Below are positions 1 to 13,354 of a stretch of DNA of 64,000 bases, in pieces. Origin of the DNA: Rallus limicola. Its lineage: Eukaryota > Chordata > Aves > Gruiformes > Rallidae. The notes below the pieces were generated by a model. It saw nothing but the letters and a program-made list of their open reading frames with translations. It made no database searches and was not told where the DNA came from. The DNA is taken from contig JAKCOZ010000032.1 in the NCBI GenBank assembly GCA_022605955.1, forward strand, positions 6,696,001-6,760,000, written 5' to 3'. A program made the translations under genes and the position numbers. The stretch's first letter is position 1; each line of letters begins with the position of its first letter.

Positions 1-115
1 CCAGAGCTGAGCACAGAGGGATGATCACCTCCCTGGTCCTTCAGGCTATGCTATTCCTGATACAAGGGCAAGATGCTGTTGGCCACCTTAGCCACCTGGG
101 CACAATAGTTGGTCA
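1..115 (-). repeat. CR1 LINE fragment, antisense, runs off the left edge
   Basis: Read on the minus strand, the segment carries the CR1 stretch that encodes a CAQVAKxANSIL-like peptide, followed by text resembling the CR1 motif for [10 protein letters not shown]. It is part of the C-terminal reverse-transcriptase ORF. Here the frame is broken by a stop just after the ANSIL block, so it is a dead copy. The element continues beyond base 1. The inner boundary is uncertain; similarity fades between about 110 and 180. Confidence 0.75.
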
Positions 116-774
116 CGTTCAGGATGATGTTCATGTTCAGGGATGTATGGTATGGCTGCTGGATTGACAGCAGCTGGTATTTGGTGAAAAAAACAGTAAC
201 ATGCTTTACCTTCCAACACATACTAATGAACCATACCTTACCATGGTGAGCAGAAACAATGACTCCCACTGAAAAGAACTCTCGGGGAGCTGCCAGTATT
301 GCAAACAATGTAATTAAGCCTGAGCTTAAATGGTCTGTTCAGCAGGCCTGGCCTTCAGTAGGTGCCCAAGTGCTTTGCTCAGTCAAAGCCACTCTGCTCA
401 GGAATCAGCAAGGTATTGTTGCCAAGAGGAACATTCATTGCCCAAAGTTAGGTGGATCATTACAGAAAATGTAACCATGAGAAGTGAAGCGATAGCTTAC
501 GATGGAGACGGCACTTCTGGCCAACAGCTCTGATGGGACGCTTCACCCTACAGGGAAGCCCTGCTGCTTTACACAGGGACTAAATGTGTGCCACAGGTAT
601 CATACAGAAGTAAAGTAAATGCAAATAGGAGAAGACCACGTGCACATGCTGCAAACCATTTGCCCCTAATCTCATTTCCATGCTTCACTGATCTTTGCTC
701 TGGCCTGACAGAAAAGTTATTCTCTTTTGCTATGTTTTACCTGCTTATATTATTGATCATTTACTTACTCATTT

Positions 775-806
<32 letters not shown>
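775..806. repeat. Compound (TA)n(CA)n microsatellite
   Basis: About nine TA units run directly into about six CA units, followed by a looser CA-rich tail to about 818. Compound TA/CA repeats are common length-variable loci in vertebrate introns and intergenic DNA. Confidence 0.95.
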
Positions 807-1638
807 TCTATACACACAATACATATCAGCAATGATTACTGCATTAATATTAGCAAGATTCAGTACATGTAGCTATTTTACATACTATAAAGAAGTATTT
901 ATAAATATTAATATGCACACATACAATTTAGCTAAGGATAATCTACAGTTGTTAGCATTCATGGTCAGTACTATGGGAAGCAAGTGAGTGTGTAACCTTA
1001 CACTGGCACAGCATTTCCCAGTGCACACTCAATTCTCTGCCTTTGAAATTACACGACCCAGAGTACCAGCTACCACGTGTGGCCAAAGCACAGTGACTGC
1101 AGCTGGTCAGCCAGCCAGCACCCCAGGAGCTGAACAACTGCAGCACAGCACAAGATCTCCTGGGAGTGTGAACAGATATGCACATTATGTAAAATATAAA
1201 AACACTGAAACTTTTGGGTTTGAAAGTAACCACTGAAAAACTCCCTAAGTCAGACACTTTTCATTTTCCTTGAGCTGCTCCCTGAAGATGGGGTTCAGGG
1301 GTGAACGGCAGCGTTAGGACTCGGATGTATCCGTCCATAAGCACTGTGTAACAAACAGCCTAACAGGCCAACCTGCCAGAAGCAGACAAGCCAGGACAGC
1401 AGTCAGATCACTGTGTACTGCTTTTAATACTGGTATTACTTAGACCAGTCCGATATTAATTTGGACTCTATCCTTCTGGAGTGAAAGGTCTTCCCCTGCC
1501 TCCTGTCAAGCCTATACGATCACGCCCTTACACTCTTCTAACCTGGCAGAAACCGCTAAGAGAGAAACTCTCCATATTTCTTTAACACATCTTTTTCCTT
1601 CCACACAGACCTTCCTACCGGATAAGCTGAAGAACTGT

Positions 1639-1659
1639 CTGTAGTAGTTTCTACTACAG
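1639..1659. other. Perfect 9-bp inverted repeat with 3-base loop
   Basis: The arms CTGTAGTAG and CTACTACAG are exact reverse complements separated by TTT. This can form a small hairpin. A few stems this size are expected by chance in 64 kb, so no function is inferred. Confidence 0.5.
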
Positions 1660-4600
1660 TCGCAGCCTAATTGTAATAATTTCCAACACTTCTCCCCAGC
1701 AGAGAGAATCCTGCTTCCTTCTTACACTGAAGTGGCAAGCTGCTTCAGCAAGCTGTGTTCACTGCCCACTGTGCTGCCCAAAGATTCTAGCATCTAAAGG
1801 GATGACAAAAGAGGGACCTTTTAGGTCCAAAGAGGACCAAAAATCTGATGAATTAATGCAGGCCACAGAGGTGATCTTACAAAAAACCACAACACTTGAG
1901 ACGGCAAACAGTGCTGGCTGTACTTGCAACATCAAGAAACTAACTGCAGCGGGCAAAGGCTTCTCCTTCTAGTTTGGCAGAAGACAATGTGGTTTGCCAC
2001 CAGCAATAACATTTCCTTGTTTAGACAGAGGTTACTTCCTCCTTTCAAAACTCTCCTCCTCAAACTCGTGTCCTCAGGGAACAGATGGCAAAGTGTATGT
2101 CATAAAACAAACCAAGAATTTCAGAGAGAAGAGGGATGGAAAACAAGTTTTCTCCCTTGAAACAGGAATTCTTTGTTGCATTGCAATCCCTTGTTACATA
2201 AGCTAGTGTGACAGGGTCTCAAAGCAACCAGCTATCTCCCAAGAATTTAAAAATGCGATACTGAGGTGTCAGAAAGGCCTCAGCCACCTCTCACTCAGCT
2301 TTCTTCTGTCACGGAGTTTTAGGGACACTGGATACTGTATTCCACGATCACTGGCATTTAACTTTCTGAGATCATTTATTATTACTAGGTCTACATCTCA
2401 GAGGGAGACACTTTCTTCCTCTCTTAGCCACGTAGGTAAGGAATACAATGGATATGCAACTTGGCAAGGCAACTCCAAGAAACATCTGGCATGGAGAAAC
2501 AGGCCATCACTTACTGTTCTCCATCAAACTGGTGACAGGTTGTAGGCAATCATCCCAACACTTTTCGTGCCATGCGACCTACCATGAGCAGAGCTGGTCT
2601 ATTTTGTGACAGGAAAGCTGTTCCTCTAGCACACTCAGACACATTAGACTCTTGCCAAGTTTCTCTAACATGGAAGATTCTCTCATGCGAAAGGAGCTTT
2701 CCAAATGTTACCGACTGCAGGGACTGAGGGGGATAAGGAAGAGAAATGACCAAACTGGTGTCTAAAATGCCAAACTTGCACAGGGCAGCCGTGGGATTGG
2801 CCCCAGGCTGCTCTGACTTCCAGGAGCAGGCAGGCCCTGTGCAGGCCAGTACTGGGCAGCCACCCGAGGCGGGCTGGGTCCCCAGCTTTCAGGGCTGCAA
2901 AATGACCTGCATCCTCATTGCCCAGGAATAGAATACCCACACGGGGACGGTACAACTGTGGATGCTTTGTTGCGAGAGACTAAAATATAGACCATAATAA
3001 TGATTCTTATTAAACGGATGGCAACAAAGCAAAGCCAGCATTTATACACGCTACTTCCAAATCAAGACAATTTTACTCCATTGTTTGCTGGGCAAACTAA
3101 GCAGCAGCCCACATCTTTCACTACCCAAGTAGCAATGACTTTCTGCAGCATAGCATGCATTATTCAAAGAGAGGAACTGACAAGGAACAGCTAGACTGCA
3201 AGCGTATTACAAATGTACAAACTCCTGCAAACATTTAAATTAGTTGGATAATTTGTTTCTTTCATGCAAGGCCTTATCTGGACTTCTAACATCATCTTCC
3301 CTAATTTTGCTCTATTTTACTGAAGAAGATGGAAACATTTGAAGACGTGGGTAAATGGATTATTAAAATCAGTTGAACTTTCTTCTTCCAATTATTTGCC
3401 GCATTGAGAAAGTGGATTTTTATAATAGAATGGGATGTAATGGATGAGACATCGAAGTGAATTGGAAATACTGATTTGTCTTCTAAAGACGCATTTTTCC
3501 TTGACGTCTCTCTCACTGCCTGCACCACCTTTCTGGGATCACTAAGTACCGTGTTGGGAAGGCACCTGTCATCCCCAGCCCAAGAAACTCATTTCTGTAC
3601 TAGCACAGCAGGACAGGAGCAAAGCTTCCATTTTTATTCACCCTTCTCTGTGGCAGGAGGAAGACGTCACGATTAATGTGTCGCTGTGAACGCGCCTGGC
3701 TTCCGTCTGCTTCCACGTATTTCCACATTAATAAGGCCGTTCAGAGAGCAACTGCCCCTGTGGTAGGTTTTATGGGTCATACTGAATCTGCAGACATTTT
3801 AGATAGGTTATTCTCCTCTAAGGGTTGGGACTGAAGCTCCTCAGCTTTTTCAAGAATACAGTATCTAATTTGGGACTTGTGCCTCTGTTTCCTACATATG
3901 ACCTCAGGAAAGTCACTTGGCCTTTCCTAGCATTATTATAAAACAACACAAGTGTTGCCATTATAAATTGTATTTAATTAACTTCTGTAAAGTAATTAAA
4001 ATCAAATGTAGAGGGTAAAGCAGGATAGTAATTGACTTTGGTATCGGAACCAGTTTTTACCAGATGTCTCAGGGCTTCTTTACCCCACATGTCAGTACCT
4101 CAAAAAGCAATTCCTTCCATCTGTATATAGGAAACGGCTTTGTTCTCTTGGCACTTTGAGAAAGTTACTATCAACCCCACCTTTGCAGGGATACCTTAAC
4201 TGTTGACTATTGTAACTAAGCACCATGAAATGACATTACCGCCCAGTTCATTTTTCCAGCCTCCTCCCCATCCCCCCTAATCAGGTGAACTTTTTCCGCA
4301 GTGCTTAAAAACAACAGAAGAATCCAGGCAGAGCTTATTTCAGCTCGAGAACAGCAACATATAACCCAAAACTTTTCAATCAAAGCACTTCAGAAGATGA
4401 CAGAAAGGAAGACGCAAGCAACGACTGGCAAACTTAATGTGATGCAGAAGGGCACCATACTCTGGCGACTCACCGACGGCTGACAACAAGGGAAACACTC
4501 TTGAAAAGCAGAGAGTAAATGCTGAGCAACACAGAAGAACAGACTGCAATGGAAAAAATAAACCCTGGCCTGATTTGAGGAAGGGAGAAGCAGCAGGAGG

Positions 4601-6569
4601 ACATGGTAGGAACTCAAAGTAATTAGTGTTTAGAAAGAGATTTGAATTTGCTCATTAAATATACAGAATATACCCTATATGTTAAAGGTTCCATACTTTC
4701 ACCACTATAGTTCACTAACAAATATTCAGCAGCACAAAGCTAGAGTTGAAACGGCACTGCAATGCAGAAAAACGTTAACTACGATTAGGAGAAAGCAGGT
4801 TTCTTAATAGCATGAAGAAATAGGGAAGGGAAAGGGACTTGGCAAGTCACACAGAGGTAAAGACATGTAAGAAAACTTCCTTAGGAAGTTGCAAACTTAG
4901 ATGTCTTGGGGTCACTGGCGATTTCCTTCATTCAAGCCAAGCTCCTGGTGAAAGCACCTGGAGTTCTGCCACAGTACAGAGTGTGGATATGGCACGTGGT
5001 TTATCTGTGCTACGTAAAAAACACTTAAGATGGCTTACTACAGAACAGCTGGATTATCTCCAGTGAGAAGAAAGGTAATGTATACAAGACAGTACATAAA
5101 AGCTGTGAAGGGAAGCCAGTGAAGATAAGGTTATCTAAGAGGCTGCTTATGTGCCAGTACTGTAACGCGTGGTGTTTCTGTGCACGAAGCCTGTACACTG
5201 TGCTACAACCAGGAAACAAACCAGAAAAAAGTTGCCTTGAAAAATAAAAATCATCATGCAGATGCTGTCCAGGCTGTTGGGCCCCATGAAAGATACTACT
5301 GAATGTGAGCTTGTCCAACTACTCAGAAGGACTAACAAGTCAAGAGACATCCTGTGTCTTTGGTCTGGAGAAGACCAAACTACGAGTAACACTGGAAAAG
5401 GTCTTTGTGTGAAAGCCTGGCTTCTCCTCCTTGACCCTTCATATTCTCATTCATATAATCTGCTTTAAAAAAACATAGAGAAAGTGGAAAGTAACAAGGG
5501 CTTTTCTGTTAGACTTTGTATCCTGGTGGCAGCTGTACAGAACAACATCAAAAAAACATATTTTTTGCCTTTTATCTATTTATATGATAAAACAGTGCAG
5601 AACCCACCTGGAACCTCCTGGGAGACCATGAACTGGAGCAGCAGGTGGAATACTTGCACAGGAAGAAACTGCCAGACAAATCCCCAAGTCTCACACCCAT
5701 TTGCTGTAGGATGTGTGACACACTGCTGTAGGAAAATGTGTAGCCTGGAAGACTTCCATTCTAGGCAGAGTCCTGGACATAACATACTGCCCTGTCACTG
5801 CAAGCTGAGACCAGCAGAATCACCAGCTTACAGAACCCAGCAGTCACTAAGATTACATCTGCAGCTGATCCCTGAAGATGTGGTGGCCCTTGGAGAGCAA
5901 AGTTTGGCGATATTCACATTGTTCCAACTTCAGGCACCTCAACAGGCTAACTATACCAGCTAAATCTCCACTTGGGATTTAAAGTCCCACGGGCAGTTCA
6001 GAGCCCCAGCAACAGCAGCATGCCCCAAACTACCCTGTGGCAGCACACTCACCTCTTTCTGCTGACCACTGAGGGGGCCTAGGGAGATTGAGCGTGTAGC
6101 CAGCCTAGCTAGCTGGGGTCCCAGGCTTGGGAGGGCCTCATCTCCCCACAATCACATGCATACTGCTGGGAAGGGAGCTGCTAGTGACTGCAGCAGAGCT
6201 TGGTGATCACTGCCCATCTTGCCCTACCGCTGCCTGGGGCTGCATCTGGCAACCTGCCTGCTAGAGGGCACATCTGGGCAGACAGTGCAGGGGGGGACCC
6301 TGCCGTGCTGGGCATGCAGAACTGTGCCAGCACAAGGGAAATTATCTGCTGGGAATCACTAGCTGGCCGAACGCCACTTCATGCAGAGCATGAACCAAAA
6401 TCTGATCACAGCACACTGAAAATCCATTAATGTAATTGCTGCCCCTTAGATACCTGAAAGCACACCCCTGACATCTCAAACCTATTAATTTACTCCATCT
6501 CTGAAGAGGAGGTCACTGCTGAGTATGAGTAAAGCTCACTGCCAAGGAGATTTTTTTCCTGAAAGTTAG

Positions 6570-6595
6570 AAAAGAAAAAAAAAAAAAGAAAAGAA
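6570..6595. repeat. A-rich simple repeat
   Basis: A run of A with scattered G, including 13 consecutive A. No adjoining LINE or SINE body was recognised, so it is treated as low-complexity sequence and not as a retroposon tail. Confidence 0.85.
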
Positions 6596-7391
6596 GTCCC
6601 TTGTTTTTCTAGTAGCTCTAAGATACCAAAAATGCTGCTTGCACTGGAAGTAAGCAAAAAAATTGCTGAGAGGGCTTAGGAAAGTGCTCTGCCATTCAGT
6701 TACACATAGAAATAAAGAAATCATCTTTCATTTAAGCACTGAAACAGAAATCCAGGAGGTAGACACAGCAGTCAGGCTTACATTTACCAAAGGAGGAAGG
6801 AAATTAAGAAAAGCATCCAGTTTCAAGGTCCTCCTCCCTTTCATCTCTACTTGCTCAAATAGCTATTTTCTCTCTGTGGCTGTCAGATTAACAAAAAAGT
6901 TGTGGAGCCTTTCCAGGCAATAAGCTAAGGAGCTGAAAGGTTCTGTATGGTCTGAGCAAGGTATCTAACGCTTGATCTGCAGGGACAATACTTGCACTGG
7001 GCTTTGTCTCTGTACTGTACTGCTACTTTTCTAATCGAGTGTGACAGAGTCATTTTCTTCTCCCAGTCACCCCCCCAACCGCAATGAGCTACTGCCTGAA
7101 CTGTCTCCATTTGTACTGCTATGATGCCATGCTGTCTGTAACGCTCTCTTGTCCGTTTTAATACATTAAGCCATCTGCCAACAACGGAGCACGAATCAGA
7201 AGATTCAATCCATCTCTAACGGGAGCGTAGTGCTCTCCTGTGCCATTTCCACTCATTTCATTAGCCTTCCCTCCACTTCTGTTCAGGATGGGAAAAAAGT
7301 ACTTTCACTTCCCTATTTCCTCCAAGTACAAACACATCTATTGTTTCAAAATTCAGCCCGATCTAAGCGTCATCTCTTTTATTTACTTCAG

Positions 7392-7469
7392 CTACAGATG
7401 AGACAGGAAAGGCTGTGCCACCTACAGAGAAGCCAGGCGGGGCCCAGCGCATCTGAAGAAGTTGTGCAG
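7392..7469 (+). other. Possible 26-codon exon, weak candidate
   Basis: A pyrimidine-rich stretch ending in ACTTCAG precedes base 7392, and base 7469 is followed by GTACCC, an acceptable splice donor. The 78-bp interval between them is open in phase 0 at both ends and would encode LQMRQERLCHLQRS plus 12 more residues. A short interval like this with fair splice signals arises by chance several times in 64 kb. It lies on the opposite strand to the stronger exon candidate at 41.4 kb. No protein family is recognised. Confidence 0.12.
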
Positions 7470-9596
7470 GTACCCCCAACCGTGTCCACACCTTGACACA
7501 CGCACAGCTTGTGTACTACCTGCACTCAGAAAGCCCATATTCCAGGGCCCAGTAAGCGATTCTCTGCCTGTTATCCCAACCTACACTACAGGAGGAGCAC
7601 AGGAGAAACCCAAGACGTTACCAGGCAGGTTTACAGTACAGCTATGTGAAGGGCTATGGGAAAGACTATACCACACAGGTGTCACTGTGGATTCATCCAG
7701 TATTTATTAATGAATGATCCTGAATCTGCCCACACAGATCCAGGGCCTAAAGATGTACTAACAATAGCACTAAGGCATAGTGATAGGCTGAACATCCACA
7801 GCAGCGTAACCTGAAAACCCTGGCTGTCAGGATTCTGAAGACCGAAGCATTTCCTTGGAGTGGGAATCCCAGCGCAAAAGGCTGGTACTTCTTCCAGGAG
7901 GCCTTTGTAAGCTGCTGCCCTGGTAAACATCTGAACTCTGGGCAAGAGAAGATACCTGTTCACTAACCTCTGTGATCGTACACAACCTGACCTTTTGGGA
8001 CAAATTTTGTCACTCCCTCCCTTGTCAGCTTTCCCTAAAGCACCTGTGTATGTAAGATCTGGGATCGGCATCAGATTTCAATTTAGTTTCTTACCTTAAG
8101 TATCTCAGACATTTCTTTGTTCATACTTGAAAATTCAAATGCCTTGCTGAAATCTGGAGACTCTACTGAGAGAATAGATAGGGAATCTCATTCTTATTTA
8201 CACTACAGCCTCTCAGCAGTGCAAAGAGTGTATGTTACACCTTCATTGATGGGAAAGCTCTCTGCACTCCCAGAGCAATCTAAAAGTATCTCAGTATGAA
8301 TAAGAATCAGGACCTGTGAGACATTTCTGATACAGATCCTGCTGGAAAACTGCATTCTGCTGTCCTAGCTGCTTGGACACACTAGTTCCACATTTTCTGC
8401 TGCTGGTGTGTCAAGACAATCTAGCGTGAATATGAGACACACATTGGCTTCTTCACAGCAAAGAAGAGAAAACTTAATTTTCTGCTTCAGAAAACAGAAT
8501 TGCTGGTTCAGAAGGTCATCAAATACCAGTCTCCTCTATGGGGAGAAAACACTGAAAGAGTCATGTAAAGGAAAACCCTCATGTGCCATCAGTTCCTAAC
8601 AAGCTGGCTTTTGGTGCTGCATTTGAGAGAAGATGGGAAAAGTACAGAAGGCAGATTTAGAACTCTGCAGAAAGACTAGCGTGGCTTTTTTGTTTTTCCA
8701 GAAATCCATATTTACGTATTCTGTCCTGCACTGACACATGAGTTGCATGTCTGAGAACCCTTCTTCAAAACTTGCAGACTGACTGAAATAAATATTTATT
8801 AAGGCAACCGCTATGTGGAAGCTATGATTAAAGACAAGAGGGTATTGTGAATCTATATGCATGTTTTGAACTATTATGAAACAGCATTTTTTTCTTAGAC
8901 TATTTAGGACATGGAAAAGTGCAAGGCAATTAACTCCAAACTGTCTTCACAAGCACAGAATTATAGAGAGAAATTTAATGTGCACCACTAATCTGAACAA
9001 GTACAGAAGGAATTGTTTTGGTGGCCAAAGGGAAAATGTCAACAGTGTCACACAGCGAGTGACGCTGCTCAAGCGGTTCACACTGCTCCCAATACAAGAT
9101 GCAGCTCTGTTTGATTTGAACTGATGTCTGTGCCCCTCTCTGTTTTCTCTAAGCTGTTCCATACAGTGTTAAAATAAACACACAAAACCAAACACTATTA
9201 ACAGGGGGATGCCTTTGATTCTTTAGATCTCTGGGGTGTGCTCTCATTCAGATCCTGTCCTCTGAGCCTGTGCAGATATACACTGTGCTCTGGAACACAG
9301 AACGGCTTTGACAGATAAGCATAACAGATAGAAAGCTCAGACAATGGAAGTGTAAATTGCATGGATTATAAACCAGTGATTTTGGCAATGCTTATAAATA
9401 AACTACACTTAGGACATATTCAGAGGAGAGAGATATTACTGTTTTGTAGCTGCCCTTCTGCTAAAAACCATGTCCTACTCCAAACATTCTTATGCTATTT
9501 ATTGAATTGAAACAAAGAATTCACATAGGAAATAGCAGCACAAGTGGTGTTTGCCAAAATTTAAGGTGAGCAACAGAAGTAGTTAACTTCAAATTT

Positions 9597-9620
9597 GGGG
9601 GGAAGGGAGGGGCAGCAGGG
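9597..9620 (+). other. G-quadruplex-forming motif
   Basis: Four runs of at least three G (6, 3, 4 and 3) are separated by loops of 2, 1 and 5 bases. This fits the standard G3+N1-7 quadruplex pattern. A fifth GGG follows two bases later. No promoter or exon is seen beside it. Confidence 0.6.
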
Positions 9621-11660
9621 ATGGGCCTAACTCTCCCATTTCCCATAGAGGAGTACCGAGTTAGTTACTGACATGACTACTAACTCATCAGCATATCCTC
9701 CAAAATGGCCCAAATAAACCCAGATATTTTATATCTTCCTGATCAATTACCCATGGAATTTAACTGGATGAAATTCAGCAGGGCAAATGCCAAGTTTCAA
9801 CTTCACTTTTATGACTATGTGATTGTTAAAGAACGGAAACTGAAACTCATTTGCTCCTGGTTAGATACTTCCATGAATACAGAACATTACATATACTGTT
9901 TATTTACTTAATAAAGCAAGTCTTAGCAGTCTAACTCATTCACCAGTACTCAGCAGCAGAGTATTTCAGCACTATTTCTGTTTTACCGTGACCCTACGTA
10001 AATCAGAATAGCCAGCCCATCAATGACATCGAAGCAAGAAAGATTTCTAGGTTCTTTGTAATACCTAAAAGCAGATGCCCAAGATTTTGCTGAATTTTTA
10101 GTATTATCCATAGCAAAGAATAAAATTTTATAACCATGTAACTTAAATTTCTTTTAAGGCAGTAAAGCCGTACCTTAATCACAGCCTCTTATTGTATATC
10201 CAGACCAATTCAACTGGGAAAGCTTCCTTTATTAAATGTTTAGAGCTAAAGAAATCTTACAGCCAAATTACCTCTGAAAGCTTGTAGTGACTGCAGAAGA
10301 GCAGGCTATCGCATCTCAAAGAATACAGTAGCAATGAAGTCACAGAATGCTTGCATCAGGTTTTCCTGCAACGTTTCGTGGCAGACTAAATAACTGGCTG
10401 CACAGAGCCAAGCAGAAATGTAGAAATGCACTTCCAGAAAGCCAAGAGTAACAGAAGTCTGTTACACCCCACTGCCGTGCACGGTAAAAGTTCAGTGGAT
10501 TCTGAAAGCGTCACCCGCGGAACATAGTGCATTCCCTGTACTTCAAACACGTGAACTGGAAATGAAAACAGCAGCCACAGCTATGAGGTGACACACACAA
10601 CTCCCCAGCTCACAAACCCCAAGAGCTGCCTGCGTGTAAAGAGTGCTCACAAAACGCCCTACATCTGAGCATGGATTCCAGCATGGGGTTCTGTGTGCGC
10701 GGGACATGGACTGAACCATCTGAAGTACAGTGGGGAGGGAGATAACAGCAGGAGATGTACAAAGGGAATCTGCCCCAGAACTTAGGCACATGGAAAGGCT
10801 GCGTGTGTTTCACGCACTGGTAATCACCCAAGTTGCTACCGGTTCCTAGCTTCCCTGGTTGAGTTATTGCTTCACTGCATCTACTGATTCCCAATGAAGT
10901 CTGCTGGCACTTAGCTCTGACAGCCTGTCTCCTTACCATCAAGAGGAGTGGCAATCTTACAACTGATAGAGGAAGTACCCGCAGCCTTCCTCAGCTCAGG
11001 TGCTGCCAGCCCTACCTCCAAACAGGTAACACTGTATCTAAGCAAATCTACTGCAAGGTCAGTCATTGCTAGACATAAACTGTATATCAAAACATATCTT
11101 TATTCTGGACATATATTAATTAACTTAATTAACATACGGTTGAGACTTGGTTGTAAAAGGGAACATGAGGAAATAAATCAAACACCACTACCTCTCCCAA
11201 CCCGACTCAAAACCTAAAACCAACTCAACACCTAAACTGCATATCATGATGTCCGCTGCCCGGCTATTCCCTCTAGAGCTTACAAGGACATGCAGAAGGA
11301 CATCAAGTCACTAAGCTGCAGTGAGAGGACAGAGGAAAGGAACTGGAGGAAAGAGAGGAGACGTTCACTTAAGAAAGAAACAAGACGGACAACCTTCTGG
11401 GCCACCAGATTAAAGACTCAAGTAGGAAAGTGCGTAAACTGAGGAAGAACAGTAAGGAGACAATTCAGGAAAAGAATTCTGTTTCTTCTCATTCCATTTT
11501 GGGAAAGTAGCACTTTAAAAGAAGACTATAAGGAATTGAAGAGGTAAAATAAAATGCTACTATCTGGCACAAGAAGGTACAATTAGTCAAGTGTTTACCC
11601 TGAGCAGATTGGCAATTTAAATTTTCAGCTCATAGGGTCCTGATACAAATACCTCTGCAA

Positions 11661-12035
11661 TGAATCAGAGAATGCTTTGGGCTGGAAGGGACCTCAAAGC
11701 CCATCCAGTTCCAACCCCCTGCCATGGGCAGGGACACCCTCCAGTAGACCAGGCTGCCCAAAGCCCCATCCAGTCTGGCCTTGAACCCTGTCAGGGATCT
11801 AGGGACTGTCACAACCTCTCTGGGCAGCCTGTGCCAGGGCCTCACCTCCCTCACAGGGAAGGATTTCTTCCTAGCATCTAATCTAACCCTGCTTTCTTTC
11901 AGCTTGAAGCCATTGCCCCTTGTCCTGTCACTGCACCCCCTGGTGAACAGACCCTCTCCCACTATCCTGTAGGACTCCTTTAAGTATTAGTAGGCCACAA
12001 CCAGGTCTCCCTGGAGCCTTCTGTTCCTTCCATTA
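11661..12035 (-). repeat. CR1 LINE 3' fragment, antisense
   Basis: On the minus strand this reads as the end of the CR1 reverse-transcriptase ORF and its 3' UTR. The left edge (ATGAATCAGAGAATGCTTTG on the plus strand) is the inverted, eroded CR1 3' terminus, next to the typical GGAAGGGACCTC block. The right end corresponds to the GGCTCCAGGGAGACCT region, where the copy is 5'-truncated, as is usual for CR1. Apparent open frames here are shadows of the LINE. Confidence 0.92.
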
Positions 12036-12291
12036 CCTCCTTTGATGGAAGGTTTCTCTTTCTGCAGCTTCCAGAAAATGTGATGGCTCTTTCCTGCTGT
12101 CTCAGGCCACAGAGCTGTGTCAGCAACACTATGATAGAGCAGAGGGTTACCACTGAAAAGAACGCCTGCAGTAAGAGAGAGTGGCAGACGGAATTTTTGA
12201 GAAGTGTTCTTTGTGCCATGCTCCTCTTTCAGCTAACAGTACAGATCTCACCCACAGCCAACTTTGCTTTAAATGCTTCTGTGTTTTGCCA

Positions 12292-12340
12292 TCTCCCCTT
12301 CTTTTTCTTTCGCCTTTCCCCTTCCCATCCCCTCTCTCCC
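12292..12340 (+). repeat. Polypyrimidine tract
   Basis: Almost pure C/T over about 50 bases, with one G and one A. It could serve as a splice-acceptor tract, but no convincing AG plus open exon follows. Treated as low-complexity sequence. Confidence 0.8.
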
Positions 12341-13324
12341 CACACATTCCCACTGGTCGATTACAACTTGCCCTTGCCTGCATCTCTGCCGTTTCCTCAG
12401 ATGTTACTCATTCTTCCTTCCCAGGTGAATCTTGCCAGACTGTTTTGATCCTCTCTTGCTCCTTATCCAGTGAGACAACCATGGTAGCTAACGTCTTCAA
12501 ATGTTTCCCACACACACACTCTGCAAGCTGCAAATCCATGCTGGAAAGCTTCAAATCCTGCACAATTTACTGAGTGCAGGGTCAATAGCCAGTGAAACTC
12601 TTTCTTTTCTATTTCAGACAGTGACATTCACTATAGATAAAGCAAGGCCCCAACAAACAGCTGCTGAGCATACTGGACTGGATTTTCTAATCACATTTAG
12701 ATCAGCCAGACTACTATCTTCAGATGAGACTGCTTACGTGTATCAGTGGTATTTAACACCAACAAGGCTGCAGATTTGGAGCCTCAAGGTTTCAGGGGAA
12801 TAATGATTTTACAATTCAACTTCACGGTGAATAGGAAGTCCCTTAAAAAAGGTCAAAGTCTGCTTGATCACAAACAGGAGAAACAAGTGTATCCATGTTC
12901 CTCTTCTCCAGCCTGCTGCTGCTCTGGCCTACAACCACCGCTGCTGGATTGAGGGAACTGCCCATCCGCCTTCAAATCCAGCAAGGCTCCTGAGCTCTCT
13001 CCCTAGTGATCACCACCACTACTGTTTTAGCGATGGCTGTGGTGACACCTTCCACCCAAAGGTGAAAGGCACCGTATTTCCTTAGCAAGTGACTGGGCTA
13101 TTTAGAGTCCAGCCTGAGAATTTAATAAACCTATGGTATTTCATTGGAAGTTTACACGTGCACACAAGCACACGCGCACAGTGCCAGCCAGTATTTTGCC
13201 TTTCTGACAAGAGATCCCAATTAATCACTTTGCCAGTATGAAATGTGTTGCTTAATTGCTCAGAAATCAAGTTACATTAACATTAGAATTAGCTACTGAA
13301 AATTGGCAGAAATACCATTAACAG

Positions 13325-13354
13325 ATGAAGCATAATTTAAATTAAATGCTTCAT
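13325..13354. other. Inverted repeat with AT-rich palindromic loop
   Basis: ATGAAGCAT and ATGCTTCAT are exact reverse complements. The loop contains AATTT/AAATT, which can extend the pairing. The surrounding 100 bp is AT-rich with several TTAATT/TTAAAT words. A stem of this length can occur by chance. Confidence 0.5.

Larger units (their letters stand above)
116..11660. other. Unassigned non-coding stretch
   Basis: AT-rich, CpG-poor sequence with no gene I can recognise. It contains a TA/CA microsatellite near 0.8 kb, an A-rich run near 6.58 kb, a G-quadruplex motif near 9.6 kb and a small perfect hairpin at 1.64 kb. The longest open frame, 5484-5963 on the plus strand (159 codons), has no domain or composition that I recognise. 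The more GC-rich patches at about 2.76-2.95 kb and 5.6-6.4 kb may be decayed repeats, but I cannot assign them. Confidence 0.5.

Noticed and set aside
51..308. An 85-codon minus-strand frame that looked like a conserved protein end (NYCAQVAKVANSILPLYQ)
   Set aside because: Its last third is the CR1 reverse-transcriptase motif CAQVAKxANSIL in a broken frame, so it is a LINE fragment and not a gene.
5484..5963. 159-codon plus-strand open frame
   Set aside because: No domain, no signal peptide, many Cys/His without spacing pattern, no start context or splice support. This length is plausible by chance in a 64-kb window.
7682..8071. 129-codon minus-strand frame
   Set aside because: No recognised motif, composition not protein-like throughout, and no supporting signals.
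12181..12573. 130-codon plus-strand frame with CxxC-like spacing at its start
   Set aside because: The middle is translated polypyrimidine tract (FPFPSPLSP), with no family match and no splice or promoter support.
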